DNA of 64,000 nucleotides from contig JBAZWJ010000007.1 of assembly GCA_041660385.1 (NCBI GenBank), forward strand, positions 1 through 64,000. Direction: 5' to 3'. The notes beneath the pieces were generated by a model that saw only the letters and a program-made list of their open reading frames with translations, ran no database searches and had not been told where the DNA came from. A program made the position numbers and the translations under genes. Source of the stretch: DYJE01 sp041660385. GTDB lineage: Bacteria; Desulfobacterota; Desulfobacteria; Desulfobacterales; Desulfolunaceae. Within the stretch, counting starts at the first letter, position 1, and each line of letters starts with the position of its first letter. Shown here piece by piece: positions 53,166 to 63,079 of this stretch.

Positions 53166-56100
53166 TTACCTGAATTCTATCCTGTAAATCAGTTCAGCAC
53201 CGTATTTGTTTTCCGTGTCCTGAAAGGCGTTCATCAACATATTTTCGAAAAACCTGTATTCCGAGTCAGCCCGATGAATCGTCACCCCGCCCGTGGTCTC
53301 AACACCGTACTTCAATGTCAACCTCTCGGACAATTCCTTTCCCAGTGTAACCTTGACTCCGTTTTCAATGGTTTCATTCGTCGTTCCATCGCCGCTGGTC
53401 GAACCATTTGTCGTCGTTGTATTTGTTGTGGTAATGTATTCCACCTCCACCGTATCAATCCCGGTGGCGTCCTTGATGTTTTTTTCAAGATTACCGCTTA
53501 CGATTCCTGCTAGCAATTTTGCAGCCGACTGTGTTTTATCTCCGTTGCCTTCGAGAATCTCTTCCGTTGTTTTTCCGAGAACGAGCAGGGAGAGAATGTC
53601 TGCGTCTTCATACAATGGCGCGACGCCTTCTTTTATTGACCCGGATGTCATAGAAAACTTAAGGTTTTCAGGAGTGCCTGAAATCAGGAGATAAATGATC
53701 CAATTACGAATTTCCGTCTGACATTGAACATCTATTAAGGGTTCAATAATGTAGGGATTGATAAAATCTACACGCCCTTTTGTCACGTCGAAAACCTTGC
53801 CCTGATAAGTAATAATACCTTTGTTGTCCACATCCACTTCAGCCCGACCGCTTAACCGGGGGTTATTAAGTGTTCCAAGAATTTTCAGGTCAGGTTTTAA
53901 TGGCAGGTAAGCGATATTGTTATCCACCTCAAAGGGATTTTTGTGGGTCACACTCAGGTTAAGGCCCATGGATCTCAGATAGGGTTCGGTGAAGCGTTTG
54001 ACCTTCGGTCCCGCCGTTCGGTTTTTTTTGACCACATTGACAAGGTCAAGGGAAACGTCCTTGTAATATTTACCGTAAAGAATGACAAGGTTTCCCTCAA
54101 TAAGGGAATCATCCGGCGTACCCTTGACGGTGATTTTCGTATTCATCGTGACGTCCAGCATATCAGGCACGGTAATGGGCAGCGCTTCTCCCAAGACGTT
54201 CAAGGACAGATAAGCGGGTTTGAACTTGTCCAGAGTCAATCCACCGCTGATGCTGAAGTTGCCCGAATCCAGTTTCCCTTTAATAGTTTCTATGGTTATG
54301 TTCTGCGACTTCACTTTGACATGGCCATTCACATCATGAATGTTCTGCATCAACTCGGGGATCATAAACGCGGCAGCCCGGATATCCACATCAGCCCGGA
54401 TATCCGGTTTATCAAATGTCCCTCCAATCCGGCCGTCCAAATAAACATCCCCGCTGGCCCCGCTCAATTCATCACTGAACAGATCCACCACAGTGAGAGG
54501 AATGGCTCCTTTCACGTAAAGATCCAGGTCTCCGTCTTTTGATCCGTCTCCGCCAAGAACAAGATAGCCTTTATCAAGAAGGACGAGCCGCGATTCCTGT
54601 ATATGAAATCGTTTTTTCGCATAGGCGATATCAAGGGCGTTGTTTCTGACAAGGGTCATGGTTCTATCTTTAACAAGAAGATCCGTAATCACGGCGCTGG
54701 CCTTCATGTCATCCAGTTTGTCAAGATTCCCCGATGATTTCAACTCGCCCGTAATCTCTCCTTGCATGCCATCCATACCGGCCATTCGGAAGAACGGTTC
54801 GATGGCCGTATCATTGAAAAGGACCTTTGCATTAAAATCAAGCGTATCAATATCCAGGTCGGCGTCGATGTCAGCCATGGCCTTACCGTTCACAGAGAGC
54901 ATTCCGTCATTCAAACTGACGTCAAGATCTGCATCGTCAAAGGCTTCATTGTTCACTTTCACATCAAGAACAGCCACCTTTCCATTGAACTCCGGCTGAT
55001 CAAATTTCCCCTGACCTTCAAGATCCACAGCGATCTTTCCCTCACAGATATTCTGCTTGCCCAGTACATCAACATGGTTGATGGAAACACCTTCTGTTTT
55101 CAAAGCAAGATCGTAATTCTCATTCACAATGGAAACCCTGCCGGAGGCTTCAAGGGTTTCACCATCCTTCACATCAGCTGAAAACCGTTCGATAACGATA
55201 TTTTCCCCTTCAAGACGGGCAACACCTTTTATTCGTTCGAAAGACTGCTTCACCAGATCAATGGATTTCCCTTCAAGTTCCACATAACCGTGGGGACGTG
55301 TCAATGGCCCTCGGGCCTTGCCGCTCACAGAGAGTAACCCTTTCACCGGAGGATAAAATTCCTCGATCCGCACATTCTTTCCATCCACGATGTAATCGCA
55401 GAAAGGGTCATCAAAAAAGCTGTCTGTCCTCATATCATAAACAAGAGCTGACCCTTTAAGATTGATGACCGATTGTTTGTTGACAAGTGTGAGATCATTA
55501 ATGTTAACCCGCCCTTTCCCGTATTGGGCATCGGTTTCCAGAGCACCCAGAGTGTATTGATCCCAGGCAAGATTACGGCCCTTCAACTTAAGATCACCCA
55601 CGGGGTCATCCACAACCCCTCGAAGAATCAGATTGCCCTCACACACACCCTTGAGTCTCGTTTCGTCCAGCACATACCCTGCGTCAAGGTCCCGAAACGT
55701 CACATCAAGATCCATGGCGTTTCTGCCATCAAAAACGCCAATATCACCCTTGGCAGCTATGATTGCTTTCGGATGATTCAACGTTGCACGTTCAATAGAA
55801 AAAACACCTGAAGTCTGGAGAAAACCATCTACTGTTGCCTGACCACATGCAACGCCATCCCATACAAGATCTCGTCCCAGACTGCGGATCTTACCTGAAA
55901 AAACGTCCAATGTTCCCTTCAATGAAGATTCCAGATCCAGCCTGCCTTTGAAATCGCCGTATGGCTGAATGAACGTGGACCGTGAAAGATCATCAGAACG
56001 CAAAGTGATATCCGCCGCCCATGCATCAGTATCCGTTCGATACAACCCTTTGAGACTGGCCAGGCTTTTCGCGTCTTCCAGTTCAAACTGTTTCACTGAA

Positions 56101-57452
56101 AGTTTTGAATGGTCCATTGAAGCTGCGGTCGCAAGGCGATATGTTTCTGGCAGCTGGCCATCAAAAAAGCAGAAGCCGTCCGCAGTGGCTGAAATATCCG
56201 ATTTCGCCACCATGGATTCAAAAAAGAACCCTTTCCCTTTGAAACTAAGGCTGGAACGGACCCTGCCTTTCATGAATTCAGGAATGCCCGGAACAAGATA
56301 AGGTTTTGTCCAGACCTGATCTGCTTTTAAATCGTAGGCAAATTCAGGTTCAATAAAATCCGAGGTGAAAAAACCTTCTTTAAATGCTTTATTGAAATAA
56401 ACGAATCCTTTGATGGTTCCTGTTCCACCCGGAGCGTTGACGAAAAGACGGCGAATATCAATCACACGACCGCTGAGTGTTGCAGAAAGATCCAGATCCC
56501 CCACCACAGACCCCAGAACCTTGCCGCCGTCACAATGAAGAACAGCGTCGATATCCGGGTCGTCCCAGTGGCCTTTCACGGTTCCGCCGCCTGTCACTCT
56601 TCCTGTCAATTCGCATTCCACATCAAAAACCTTGTCAATGCCCTCAAGAGACGCATCAAGGGTAACGTCAAGATCGTAACGGGGACCTGTCCATAAATCC
56701 GTAATTGACCCTTTGATATCGCAGATTCCCATATCCGAATCAAGGTGGAGGGTTAATTTTGAAAGCACATCACGCTTCAGAACCCCCTCCACCGCGAGAT
56801 TTTCAATATGAGAGTTCATGTCGACGATATGGATGTCGCATGGCCCCAGTTCCAGCCTGACAAGTCCGGATCGTCTGTTGATGTTGCCCTTAGACGCCTT
56901 GAGGGATAGGCCTTTCACAAAAACTTCTTCATCCGGCTCGTCGGGAGCGTCAATGTCCTTGTAATGTAAAACACCCTGGTTCAATTCAAGGGTTCCGAAG
57001 GTCACATCCATAGGAAGTTCAAATGGGCCTTCCGATTCGTCGGCACCTTTTGGCGGATATTTTGAAAAGGCACTGATGATATTGAGGTTACCGTCTGTGT
57101 CTGTTTCCAGATACACATCCGGGTCATCCAGTTCCAGTGTGTTCAGATGAACTTTTCTTGCAATGAGGGCCAGCCAGGACAGGTTCAGATACACTCGTTT
57201 TGCCTTGACAAGGGCCTTTCCCTCCGGGTCGTCAAGTCTGAAATTCACAGCCTCAACCGCCCCCCGGAACAAGGACAAATCCAGAGTTTCATAGGAAATT
57301 CGCCCCGGAATATGCCCGTTCACGTAGGCTTCCACAGCATTTTTAAATCTGTCCGTACGCAAGGCAAAGGAAGCGCAAAGGATCAGAGCGAACATCATCA
57401 ACCCGAAACCCACAAACCAGCCCGCAGCTTTTTTTATGAACCGTGCCAGCAT
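53166..57452 (-). CDS. tamB: TamB-like translocation and assembly module protein
   Basis: 1428-residue AsmA/TamB-type protein. An N-terminal signal anchor (WFVGFGLMMFALILCASFAL) is followed by ~1000 residues of repetitive beta-strand sequence (beta-taco groove). The DUF490 C-terminal domain has LPLKPDLKILGTLNNPRLSG, DVTKGRVDFINPYIIEP and, near the end, LSERLTLKYGVETTGG. Thought to span the periplasm for outer-membrane protein or lipid transport with TamA. First gene of the two-gene unit; size slightly larger than E. coli TamB. Confidence 0.92.
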   Translation of the reverse strand: MLARFIKKAAGWFVGFGLMMFALILCASFALRTDRFKNAVEAYVNGHIPGRISYETLDLSLFRGAVEAVNFRLDDPEGKALVKAKRVYLNLSWLALIARKVHLNTLELDDPDVYLETDTDGNLNIISAFSKYPPKGADESEGPFELPMDVTFGTLELNQGVLHYKDIDAPDEPDEEVFVKGLSLKASKGNINRRSGLVRLELGPCDIHIVDMNSHIENLAVEGVLKRDVLSKLTLHLDSDMGICDIKGSITDLWTGPRYDLDVTLDASLEGIDKVFDVECELTGRVTGGGTVKGHWDDPDIDAVLHCDGGKVLGSVVGDLDLSATLSGRVIDIRRLFVNAPGGTGTIKGFVYFNKAFKEGFFTSDFIEPEFAYDLKADQVWTKPYLVPGIPEFMKGRVRSSLSFKGKGFFFESMVAKSDISATADGFCFFDGQLPETYRLATAASMDHSKLSVKQFELEDAKSLASLKGLYRTDTDAWAADITLRSDDLSRSTFIQPYGDFKGRLDLESSLKGTLDVFSGKIRSLGRDLVWDGVACGQATVDGFLQTSGVFSIERATLNHPKAIIAAKGDIGVFDGRNAMDLDVTFRDLDAGYVLDETRLKGVCEGNLILRGVVDDPVGDLKLKGRNLAWDQYTLGALETDAQYGKGRVNINDLTLVNKQSVINLKGSALVYDMRTDSFFDDPFCDYIVDGKNVRIEEFYPPVKGLLSVSGKARGPLTRPHGYVELEGKSIDLVKQSFERIKGVARLEGENIVIERFSADVKDGETLEASGRVSIVNENYDLALKTEGVSINHVDVLGKQNICEGKIAVDLEGQGKFDQPEFNGKVAVLDVKVNNEAFDDADLDVSLNDGMLSVNGKAMADIDADLDIDTLDFNAKVLFNDTAIEPFFRMAGMDGMQGEITGELKSSGNLDKLDDMKASAVITDLLVKDRTMTLVRNNALDIAYAKKRFHIQESRLVLLDKGYLVLGGDGSKDGDLDLYVKGAIPLTVVDLFSDELSGASGDVYLDGRIGGTFDKPDIRADVDIRAAAFMIPELMQNIHDVNGHVKVKSQNITIETIKGKLDSGNFSISGGLTLDKFKPAYLSLNVLGEALPITVPDMLDVTMNTKITVKGTPDDSLIEGNLVILYGKYYKDVSLDLVNVVKKNRTAGPKVKRFTEPYLRSMGLNLSVTHKNPFEVDNNIAYLPLKPDLKILGTLNNPRLSGRAEVDVDNKGIITYQGKVFDVTKGRVDFINPYIIEPLIDVQCQTEIRNWIIYLLISGTPENLKFSMTSGSIKEGVAPLYEDADILSLLVLGKTTEEILEGNGDKTQSAAKLLAGIVSGNLEKNIKDATGIDTVEVEYITTTNTTTTNGSTSGDGTTNETIENGVKVTLGKELSERLTLKYGVETTGGVTIHRADSEYRFFENMLMNAFQDTENKYGAELIYRIEFR

Positions 57453-57684
57453 AGAAAACCTATATCAAACCTTGCGTTCGTGACGACACGCTCATAAATC
57501 CGAGGACAACAGTCCTGGTTTACGGGTTATATTCAATCTCTTTGATCCATAACAAAGACCCACACAAACATTATCCTCACCAGGCCTGATTCATGAGATT
57601 CTCAATACTGGTAATATGCCTGCATGTATCACAACAGCGGGTATTTCTCCAGATTATAATAAGCGGACTGCCGAATACACGGCA

Positions 57685-58530
57685 TTAAAATTCCGTCACT
57701 GGTGTTAATGGAACCTCGGGATATATCTGCCCATGACAGGGAGGCATGGAATTGTAGACCCAGTCAATATCCAGAACACCCAGAGAGACAAGGCGGCTGG
57801 TGCGATATCCGGCAAAAATCCCCCGGACAAGAACATCTTCCATGGACATGGTGAGGCCGAAAACAGCCATGGGTGTTCCTGCGGGAATGGATTTCAGTTC
57901 GTTTTGATAAGCTCCCGGATGAAATACAAGACGACGGCTGTCGGCAGCCTGGCACTGAATCACCGGTATCAGAACAGGAAAACCATCCGGGTTGACATAA
58001 GCAAGAAATTTCAGAGCGTCCAACCTGTTGAAAATGGTTTGACCCAACGGTTTAAGAACCGGCTCTGAATTTCCGGTCCCTGCGCCTCCTCTTGCTATCC
58101 GTGTCATCAATGTGCTTTTGATGATTCCAGACAGAGGCAGAGTTCCGGGCCCTGTAAATTCCACCAGATCCAGATAATGCACTGTATTGATTCCGAAGTA
58201 TGAGTTGTACCGGAACGTGGGCAGATCGTTATAAGAGTCGAATTCCGGGCCGTTCTGCCGGAGATGTGTCCAAACAGCCCTGCCCCTCCACATCCGCCTG
58301 TCCATGGTCATGATAAGAAAACCGATCCGGGGTCTTTCCTGAATGTAAGTCTTGCTTCTGCCCTTACAAAATTCGCCGAGTGTCAGTTGCTCCGGGCCTG
58401 AGGCACGCATGGATGTGATCAGGGTAATGTGGGGAAGCCCCTCCGGATTCACCGATGCCACCAGTGCGATTTTTTCGGCAGGCATAAAAGCCTCAATATC
58501 AGCCGGTTCAAAATGGTTTTTAACGTCCAT
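57685..58530 (-). CDS. Duplicated PNPOx-like (FMN-binding split-barrel) protein
   Basis: 281 residues. Two PNPOx-like halves are visible: IALVASVNPEGLPHITLITS at about 21-40 and FLAYVNPDGFPVLIPVIQC at about 175-193. Each is the first strand pair of a split barrel. Fusion of two copies is less common than a dimer of single domains. GGAG upstream of the ATG. It is the last gene of the glycyl radical enzyme operon, 60 nt after the activase, so a flavin-dependent step or electron donor role is possible but unproven. Confidence 0.7.
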   Translation of the reverse strand: MDVKNHFEPADIEAFMPAEKIALVASVNPEGLPHITLITSMRASGPEQLTLGEFCKGRSKTYIQERPRIGFLIMTMDRRMWRGRAVWTHLRQNGPEFDSYNDLPTFRYNSYFGINTVHYLDLVEFTGPGTLPLSGIIKSTLMTRIARGGAGTGNSEPVLKPLGQTIFNRLDALKFLAYVNPDGFPVLIPVIQCQAADSRRLVFHPGAYQNELKSIPAGTPMAVFGLTMSMEDVLVRGIFAGYRTSRLVSLGVLDIDWVYNSMPPCHGQIYPEVPLTPVTEF

Positions 58531-58590
58531 AAGTCTCCTTTTTAATTCCCGCCATAGTAATTGCCATACATAATTTTGATTGATTTATCA

Positions 58591-59595
58591 TCATGTCCCT
58601 GGCATGCGTGTTACGCCGCTCCAGCTTACAATATCCGGGTCAACGCCGGATTGGCGGGCCGTTTCGGCAAGGAACTCCATAGCCTCAGCCGTTAATAGAG
58701 GCGCATCGTTGTACATCCAGGTGCGGCCCAGACGGTCATATTTGTTTCTGCAAAGGTTGTTGAACGCGCAAAGTTCCCATCGGGCGACCTGACCATGGCA
58801 GGCCGATGCGAGAAAAGACCCGATGGCCCTGATATTTTCCATGGTATCCGTTGCGCCGGGAATAACCGGGGTACGGATCCAGAGTGCTGTTTTATGACCG
58901 TTGCTGCGAACGTATTCAGCCACATGCTTCAGATTTTCCAGTATCTGTTCATTGGGGCTTCCGGTCAGTTCCTTGTGTTTGAGGGAGTCCATGATTTTCA
59001 GGTCAAAGAGAACCAGATTGCTGAAAGGGAGCAACGCCCTCAAAGCCCCATTATCGCAAAGCCCACAGGTGTCAAGGGCCGTATGGACGGAGGCTGATTG
59101 AAGACCCATGAGAAATTTGGCGGCAAAGGTTTTCTGAAGTGTCGGTTCTCCACCGGAAAGGGTCACCCCGCCTTTCGATGTTTCGAAAAAGACCCGGTCT
59201 TTCAACACTTCCCTGATCAGATCTTCCGACGACCATGGACGCCCAAGAAGCTCCATGGCCATGGCCGGACATGCTTCAGCGCAACTTCCGCAACCAAGGC
59301 ACTTTTCCCGATTGATTTGAATATTTCCAGCCTCATCCGATAGGGCCATTTCAGGGCATGCCGGAATGCAGGAACGGCAGCCGATGCATCGGCTCTCGAC
59401 CCAGTGGACCTGTGGCCTGGCTGAAATACTCTCCGGATTATGGCACCATGCGCACCGCAAGGGACAACCCTTTAAAAAAACCGTACTGCGAATACCCGGA
59501 CCGTCCTCAGTGGACATGCGCTGAATTTCCAGCACCAGGCCCTTTGACGGTTTTGACAGTTTTGACGATAAGGATTCGATTGTCTGCTGCACCAT
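58591..59595 (-). CDS. Glycyl radical enzyme activase (radical SAM, with two extra [4Fe-4S] sites)
   Basis: 334 residues. Radical SAM CxxxCxxC is C44-C48-C51 (KGCPLRCAWCHNPE). A ferredoxin-like insert then carries CIGCRSCIPACP and CLGCGSCAEACP. This is the activase type that serves decarboxylase/dehydratase glycyl radical enzymes rather than pyruvate formate-lyase. Later GGVTLSGGEP is the SAM-binding motif. Would place the glycyl radical on G811 of the enzyme encoded just upstream (12-nt gap). GAGGAG with 8-nt spacing before the ATG. Confidence 0.94.
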   Translation of the reverse strand: MVQQTIESLSSKLSKPSKGLVLEIQRMSTEDGPGIRSTVFLKGCPLRCAWCHNPESISARPQVHWVESRCIGCRSCIPACPEMALSDEAGNIQINREKCLGCGSCAEACPAMAMELLGRPWSSEDLIREVLKDRVFFETSKGGVTLSGGEPTLQKTFAAKFLMGLQSASVHTALDTCGLCDNGALRALLPFSNLVLFDLKIMDSLKHKELTGSPNEQILENLKHVAEYVRSNGHKTALWIRTPVIPGATDTMENIRAIGSFLASACHGQVARWELCAFNNLCRNKYDRLGRTWMYNDAPLLTAEAMEFLAETARQSGVDPDIVSWSGVTRMPGT

Positions 59596-59607
59596 GTTTC
59601 AAACTCC

Positions 59608-62118
59608 TCAGAACCTGTCGTGACTCAAACGCTGTATGATCTCATTCTGAAGCTCTTTGCCCACGGAATTAAAATAAGCGTTGTATCCTGTGACCCTTAC
59701 AAGAAGGTGCCTGTAGTTTCCGGGATTCTTCTGGGCATCCTTGAGCATCGCCTGATCAAGCAGGTTGATCTGGAGGGCTGTACCTCCGTTTTCCATATAT
59801 CCCTTTAGAAATGCCTTGAACTTCTGGCGATGTCCTTCATCTTTGATCAGGGAAGGACTGAATGTCATGGTATGACTGGCCCCATTGGGCAGACAGTTGA
59901 AATACCCCTGAAAGTCTCCCTGGCCTGAAGCGTCCCGCCCGCCCAGAGCTTTGCCCACGGAATTGGTGTTAGCCGTTGGCCCGTTGATATCCGCACCGTT
60001 GCAGGGGCATATGGCGTTTGAAAGAAACTGGCCTTTCTGCCGTCCGTCAGGACTGGCTGGCAACACATACCCGTCGCTAACCCAATAGTTCCAGCTCAGC
60101 ATTCCCGGACGATACTGACGGTTCGTTGAGACAGTTCGACATTTCCAGACTTCATCGCACCAGACGGTCATCACCTTCTGGGCCATGGAATCGGCCTCAT
60201 CATCGTCACGCCCATATTTGGGGGCTTTGTTACGTGCTATAGCCTGAAGTACTTCAAACCCCTGCCAGTTTGAGGTGAGTGCTTTTTTCAATTCAGCCAT
60301 GCTACATTTTTTCTCATCAAAAACCAGGTATTTGATGGCCAGCAGTGAATCCACTGTTGTGGCGAAGGTGACGCCCTCAAGGGTTGTGTGACTGATCTGT
60401 GCCCCGCCCTGAGTGATATCCAGACCCTTTTCAGCGCAGCCCTTAACAAGACAGGAAAGATAGGGCGTGCTGAAAAATTCAGCCCGAACGGCTTCCGAAC
60501 TTTCGTAAACATCAACGCACTGTCGCACGATATGAGCTGTCTGCCGTTTGTAAGCTTCCCAGAATTCATTCCAGGTTCTGAAACAGGTGGCATCACCGGT
60601 TTCCGGTCCGTCCTGGCGGATGGGCTCAGTCTTTCCGGTCATGGGATTGGTGAAAGCAAGAAGATCTTTACCCCCGGTCAGTGCCAGTTCCACCGCCTTG
60701 AAAAGATTCAGATTGTTGTCCACCGTTCCTGATCGATCATTGCCAGCCATTGTGTTTTCAAGACAACCCACAGGAGCGTAATCATGGACGTTATCAACCC
60801 GGATAAGACGGTTCTCACCGGCCATGACGGACTGACGCATCATACCGGCCATGGAACGTTCATCAAAATTAAGCAGAAAAGGCGCGCCCTGACTTTCGGA
60901 AATCATATCAACTACCTTGTCCAGCAGCTGATCAGGTGAAGCCCGGTGAAGTCGTACGTTGGGCTTGGGTTCAAGGATGGGAGACATATCGTCAATGACT
61001 TCAAGAAAGGCATAGGTCAGGTCATTGGTCATGTCCCTGCCACCCGCGCCCACGCCGGAAAGGGTGATAAGCTGACCAAAACCTGCGGTAATCCCCTGAT
61101 TCCCGCTTCGAATCATTGCGTCATATGCGGTGTTGCAGTGAAACCAGAAGCATTTGAGGATTTCCTTGCCGAACTCCCGATCCATTCCTTCGGCCAGTGA
61201 CCGCTCCCAGAACGGAAGAAGATACTGATCGATCCGGCCAAAGGAAACTCCGGGGCCCGGATAGTTTTCATCACTCATCACCAGCATATGGGTGAGCCAG
61301 AGGGATTGAACAGCTTCCCAGAAAGTCCGGGGCGCCTCCCAGGGCACATGATCCAGTTGCCGGGCCATCTTCATGAGTTCTTCCTTGCGTCCCGCATCCT
61401 CTGTCCGGCCAGCAGCAGTCCGGCACTGGTCAGCATAGCAGACCGCCAGCTGCCCCGGCATGGCGGCTGCGATCAACATGGCCCTTAGCTGTGCCCCTTT
61501 AGAACCTTGTTTGTACTCGTCTGATAAATTGTCGTATCGCCTTGTCAGGTCTTCGTGAATACCCTTCCAGCCCATGGTCATGACTCTGTCATAACCCGGA
61601 ATCAGATGGCCGCTTGTGGCTCCGGCATTTCCGAACCCATGATCGTGAAACCATTTCATTTTTTTCCGTGCCCCATTTTTCCCGGTGAGCAGATGATCAT
61701 ACCGCTTTTGCTCATCCAAGGTCAGACAGAGGGACGTCTGGATATTGAATCTGCCCCCGGCTATCAGATCCCCGGGCAAAATCTCTTTGGGCACATAACG
61801 AACCATGGTTTCCCGGACAAACCAGGCCCTCCGCTCCACGCGGCTCAAGGCCCAGAAGTCCTGAGAAAGTTCAACCGTGCGCGCTGATTGACGAAAGGAA
61901 CTGCCCATGGTCTGCATCAGCTGATAAGTTTCAGGGACAATATAGTATGTCATTTCATTAAACTGGGTATCCCAAGGCGCCCCTGTTGTCCATGCCGTGA
62001 ATTCATTGTTCCATGCCCGGTCCGTTCCCTTGAAATAATAATCCCGGAGCCATTGAATGCGCGGAGACAGGTCTTTCGGGGCCTTGATACCGTAGCTTTG
62101 CGATGGTGTCTGTTTCAT
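59608..62118 (-). CDS. Glycyl radical enzyme, C-x-E type (arylacetate-decarboxylase-like or other eliminase), substrate unknown
   Basis: 836 residues. The C-terminal radical motif is RVTGYNAYF with G811. The active-site Cys452 lies in PVGCLENT, i.e. GC-x-E with E454 as possible acid/base. That is the pattern of dehydratases and decarboxylases; pyruvate formate-lyase has a CC pair. The N-terminal WTTGAPWDTQFNEMTYYIVP segment recalls arylacetate decarboxylases, but no small HpdC-like subunit gene is present, so the p-hydroxyphenylacetate type is unlikely. A catalytic role needs the downstream activase. ATG overlaps the stop of the FadR-type gene (ATGA). Confidence 0.85.
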   Translation of the reverse strand: MKQTPSQSYGIKAPKDLSPRIQWLRDYYFKGTDRAWNNEFTAWTTGAPWDTQFNEMTYYIVPETYQLMQTMGSSFRQSARTVELSQDFWALSRVERRAWFVRETMVRYVPKEILPGDLIAGGRFNIQTSLCLTLDEQKRYDHLLTGKNGARKKMKWFHDHGFGNAGATSGHLIPGYDRVMTMGWKGIHEDLTRRYDNLSDEYKQGSKGAQLRAMLIAAAMPGQLAVCYADQCRTAAGRTEDAGRKEELMKMARQLDHVPWEAPRTFWEAVQSLWLTHMLVMSDENYPGPGVSFGRIDQYLLPFWERSLAEGMDREFGKEILKCFWFHCNTAYDAMIRSGNQGITAGFGQLITLSGVGAGGRDMTNDLTYAFLEVIDDMSPILEPKPNVRLHRASPDQLLDKVVDMISESQGAPFLLNFDERSMAGMMRQSVMAGENRLIRVDNVHDYAPVGCLENTMAGNDRSGTVDNNLNLFKAVELALTGGKDLLAFTNPMTGKTEPIRQDGPETGDATCFRTWNEFWEAYKRQTAHIVRQCVDVYESSEAVRAEFFSTPYLSCLVKGCAEKGLDITQGGAQISHTTLEGVTFATTVDSLLAIKYLVFDEKKCSMAELKKALTSNWQGFEVLQAIARNKAPKYGRDDDEADSMAQKVMTVWCDEVWKCRTVSTNRQYRPGMLSWNYWVSDGYVLPASPDGRQKGQFLSNAICPCNGADINGPTANTNSVGKALGGRDASGQGDFQGYFNCLPNGASHTMTFSPSLIKDEGHRQKFKAFLKGYMENGGTALQINLLDQAMLKDAQKNPGNYRHLLVRVTGYNAYFNSVGKELQNEIIQRLSHDRF

Positions 62119-62852
62119 GATCGGTCTCCTTCCTGTACAAGAGCAGCCCTTAGATGCTCTTCGCCATGGGTAAGCATCCGGCGCATGATATCTGCTGCCA
62201 GAATTTCATTTTTATTTTCGATTGCCCGAATCAGATCTTCGTGAAAATCTATAACCAAAGGAACCACCTGATGATCCTGATAGAAAATCCCTGATAAATG
62301 AATGTAAACCGTTTTGAAGGAATTGAGAAACATGGGGTAGGTCAGATTAGCCGAAGCCATGGCGATCTGATGGTGATACTCAAAGTCCAGCCGGGTGAGA
62401 CGTGCATCATCCATGGGATCTGCGTTATTTATTCTAAGGTGGATTTCCCTCAACTCATTGATTTGTTCATCCGTTCGATGGTCGGCTGCAAGCCTTGCCG
62501 TTTCGGTTTCAAAAAGAAGGCGCATGGCCAGAAGGCTGTCCAGCAGCTGTGGTGATAGCTTGCCACCCCGGTAATTCAGCAATGATGTCAACAGTGCGAG
62601 AGAACCATGGGTCCGAAAATCATTGACCACGGCTCCCACCCTGGGAATAAGAGAGATAAGACCTTTGGCAGCCAGATCCACCAGGGCATCATGCACCACA
62701 GGCCTGCTGACTCCCAGTTGCCGGGCAAGATCCCTCTCTGGCGGCAGTTTCTGTTTCACGCCGATCTGCCCGGACAGAATCAGCGCTTCAAGCTGATCAA
62801 CGCATCCGTCTTTCAATCTGTCAATTTTCAGGGGTTTTAAAACATCAAGCAT
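62115..62852 (-). CDS. FadR-subfamily GntR transcriptional regulator
   Basis: 245 residues. Winged HTH at about 10-75 (KLPPERDLARQLGVSRPVVHDAL) followed by an all-helical FCD ligand domain (about 95-230; METETARLAADHRTDEQ-like, here LFETETARLAADH; FHEDLIRAIENKNEILAADI), where metal-bound carboxylates usually bind. ATG 62852 has AAGGAG 8 nt upstream. It heads the glycyl radical operon and most likely represses it until the substrate or a related acid binds. Confidence 0.92.
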   Translation of the reverse strand: MLDVLKPLKIDRLKDGCVDQLEALILSGQIGVKQKLPPERDLARQLGVSRPVVHDALVDLAAKGLISLIPRVGAVVNDFRTHGSLALLTSLLNYRGGKLSPQLLDSLLAMRLLFETETARLAADHRTDEQINELREIHLRINNADPMDDARLTRLDFEYHHQIAMASANLTYPMFLNSFKTVYIHLSGIFYQDHQVVPLVIDFHEDLIRAIENKNEILAADIMRRMLTHGEEHLRAALVQEGDRS

Positions 62853-62873
62853 GCGATATTCTCCTTTGGCTGG

Positions 62874-62884
62874 TGGTCTGACCA
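62874..62884. promoter_or_regulatory. FadR-type operator
   Basis: TGGTCTGACCA is a perfect 11-bp palindrome, 22 nt upstream of the fadR-type ATG and just downstream of the -10. GntR/FadR-type regulators bind TGGTnnnACCA-like sites, so this is the probable autoregulatory site. Confidence 0.7.
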
Positions 62885-62888
62885 AGAA

Positions 62889-62916
62889 ATTAGCAGACAG
62901 GCAAGTCCTTTGTCAA
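62889..62916 (-). promoter_or_regulatory. Promoter of the glycyl radical enzyme operon
   Basis: TTGACA (62911-62916), 16-bp spacer and GCTAAT (62889-62894) on the minus strand. The operator lies at the expected transcription start. Confidence 0.55.
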
Positions 62917-63032
62917 AACCTTTTTCCCCAATATTTATACCTGAAGTTGAATCACGTTTTATATAGAACAGCTGTCACGCGAAAATCGAAGAAGACGCCA
63001 TGTTTGTGCAGTCCAAAGCATTACCCCTGCAA

Positions 63033-63060
63033 TAAAACGGGCGGATTAAAAACCCGCCCG
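63033..63060 (-). terminator. Terminator of the peroxiredoxin gene
   Basis: On the minus strand CGGGCGG and CCGCCCG pair around a T-rich loop, followed by TTTTATT. It lies 20 nt after the peroxiredoxin stop. Confidence 0.75.
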
Positions 63061-63079
63061 ATAACGATACAAGGGAAAA

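Noticed and set aside
53943..54542. 199-residue plus-strand ORF inside tamB
   Set aside because: Shadow of the tamB coding frame, with no independent start signal or motif.
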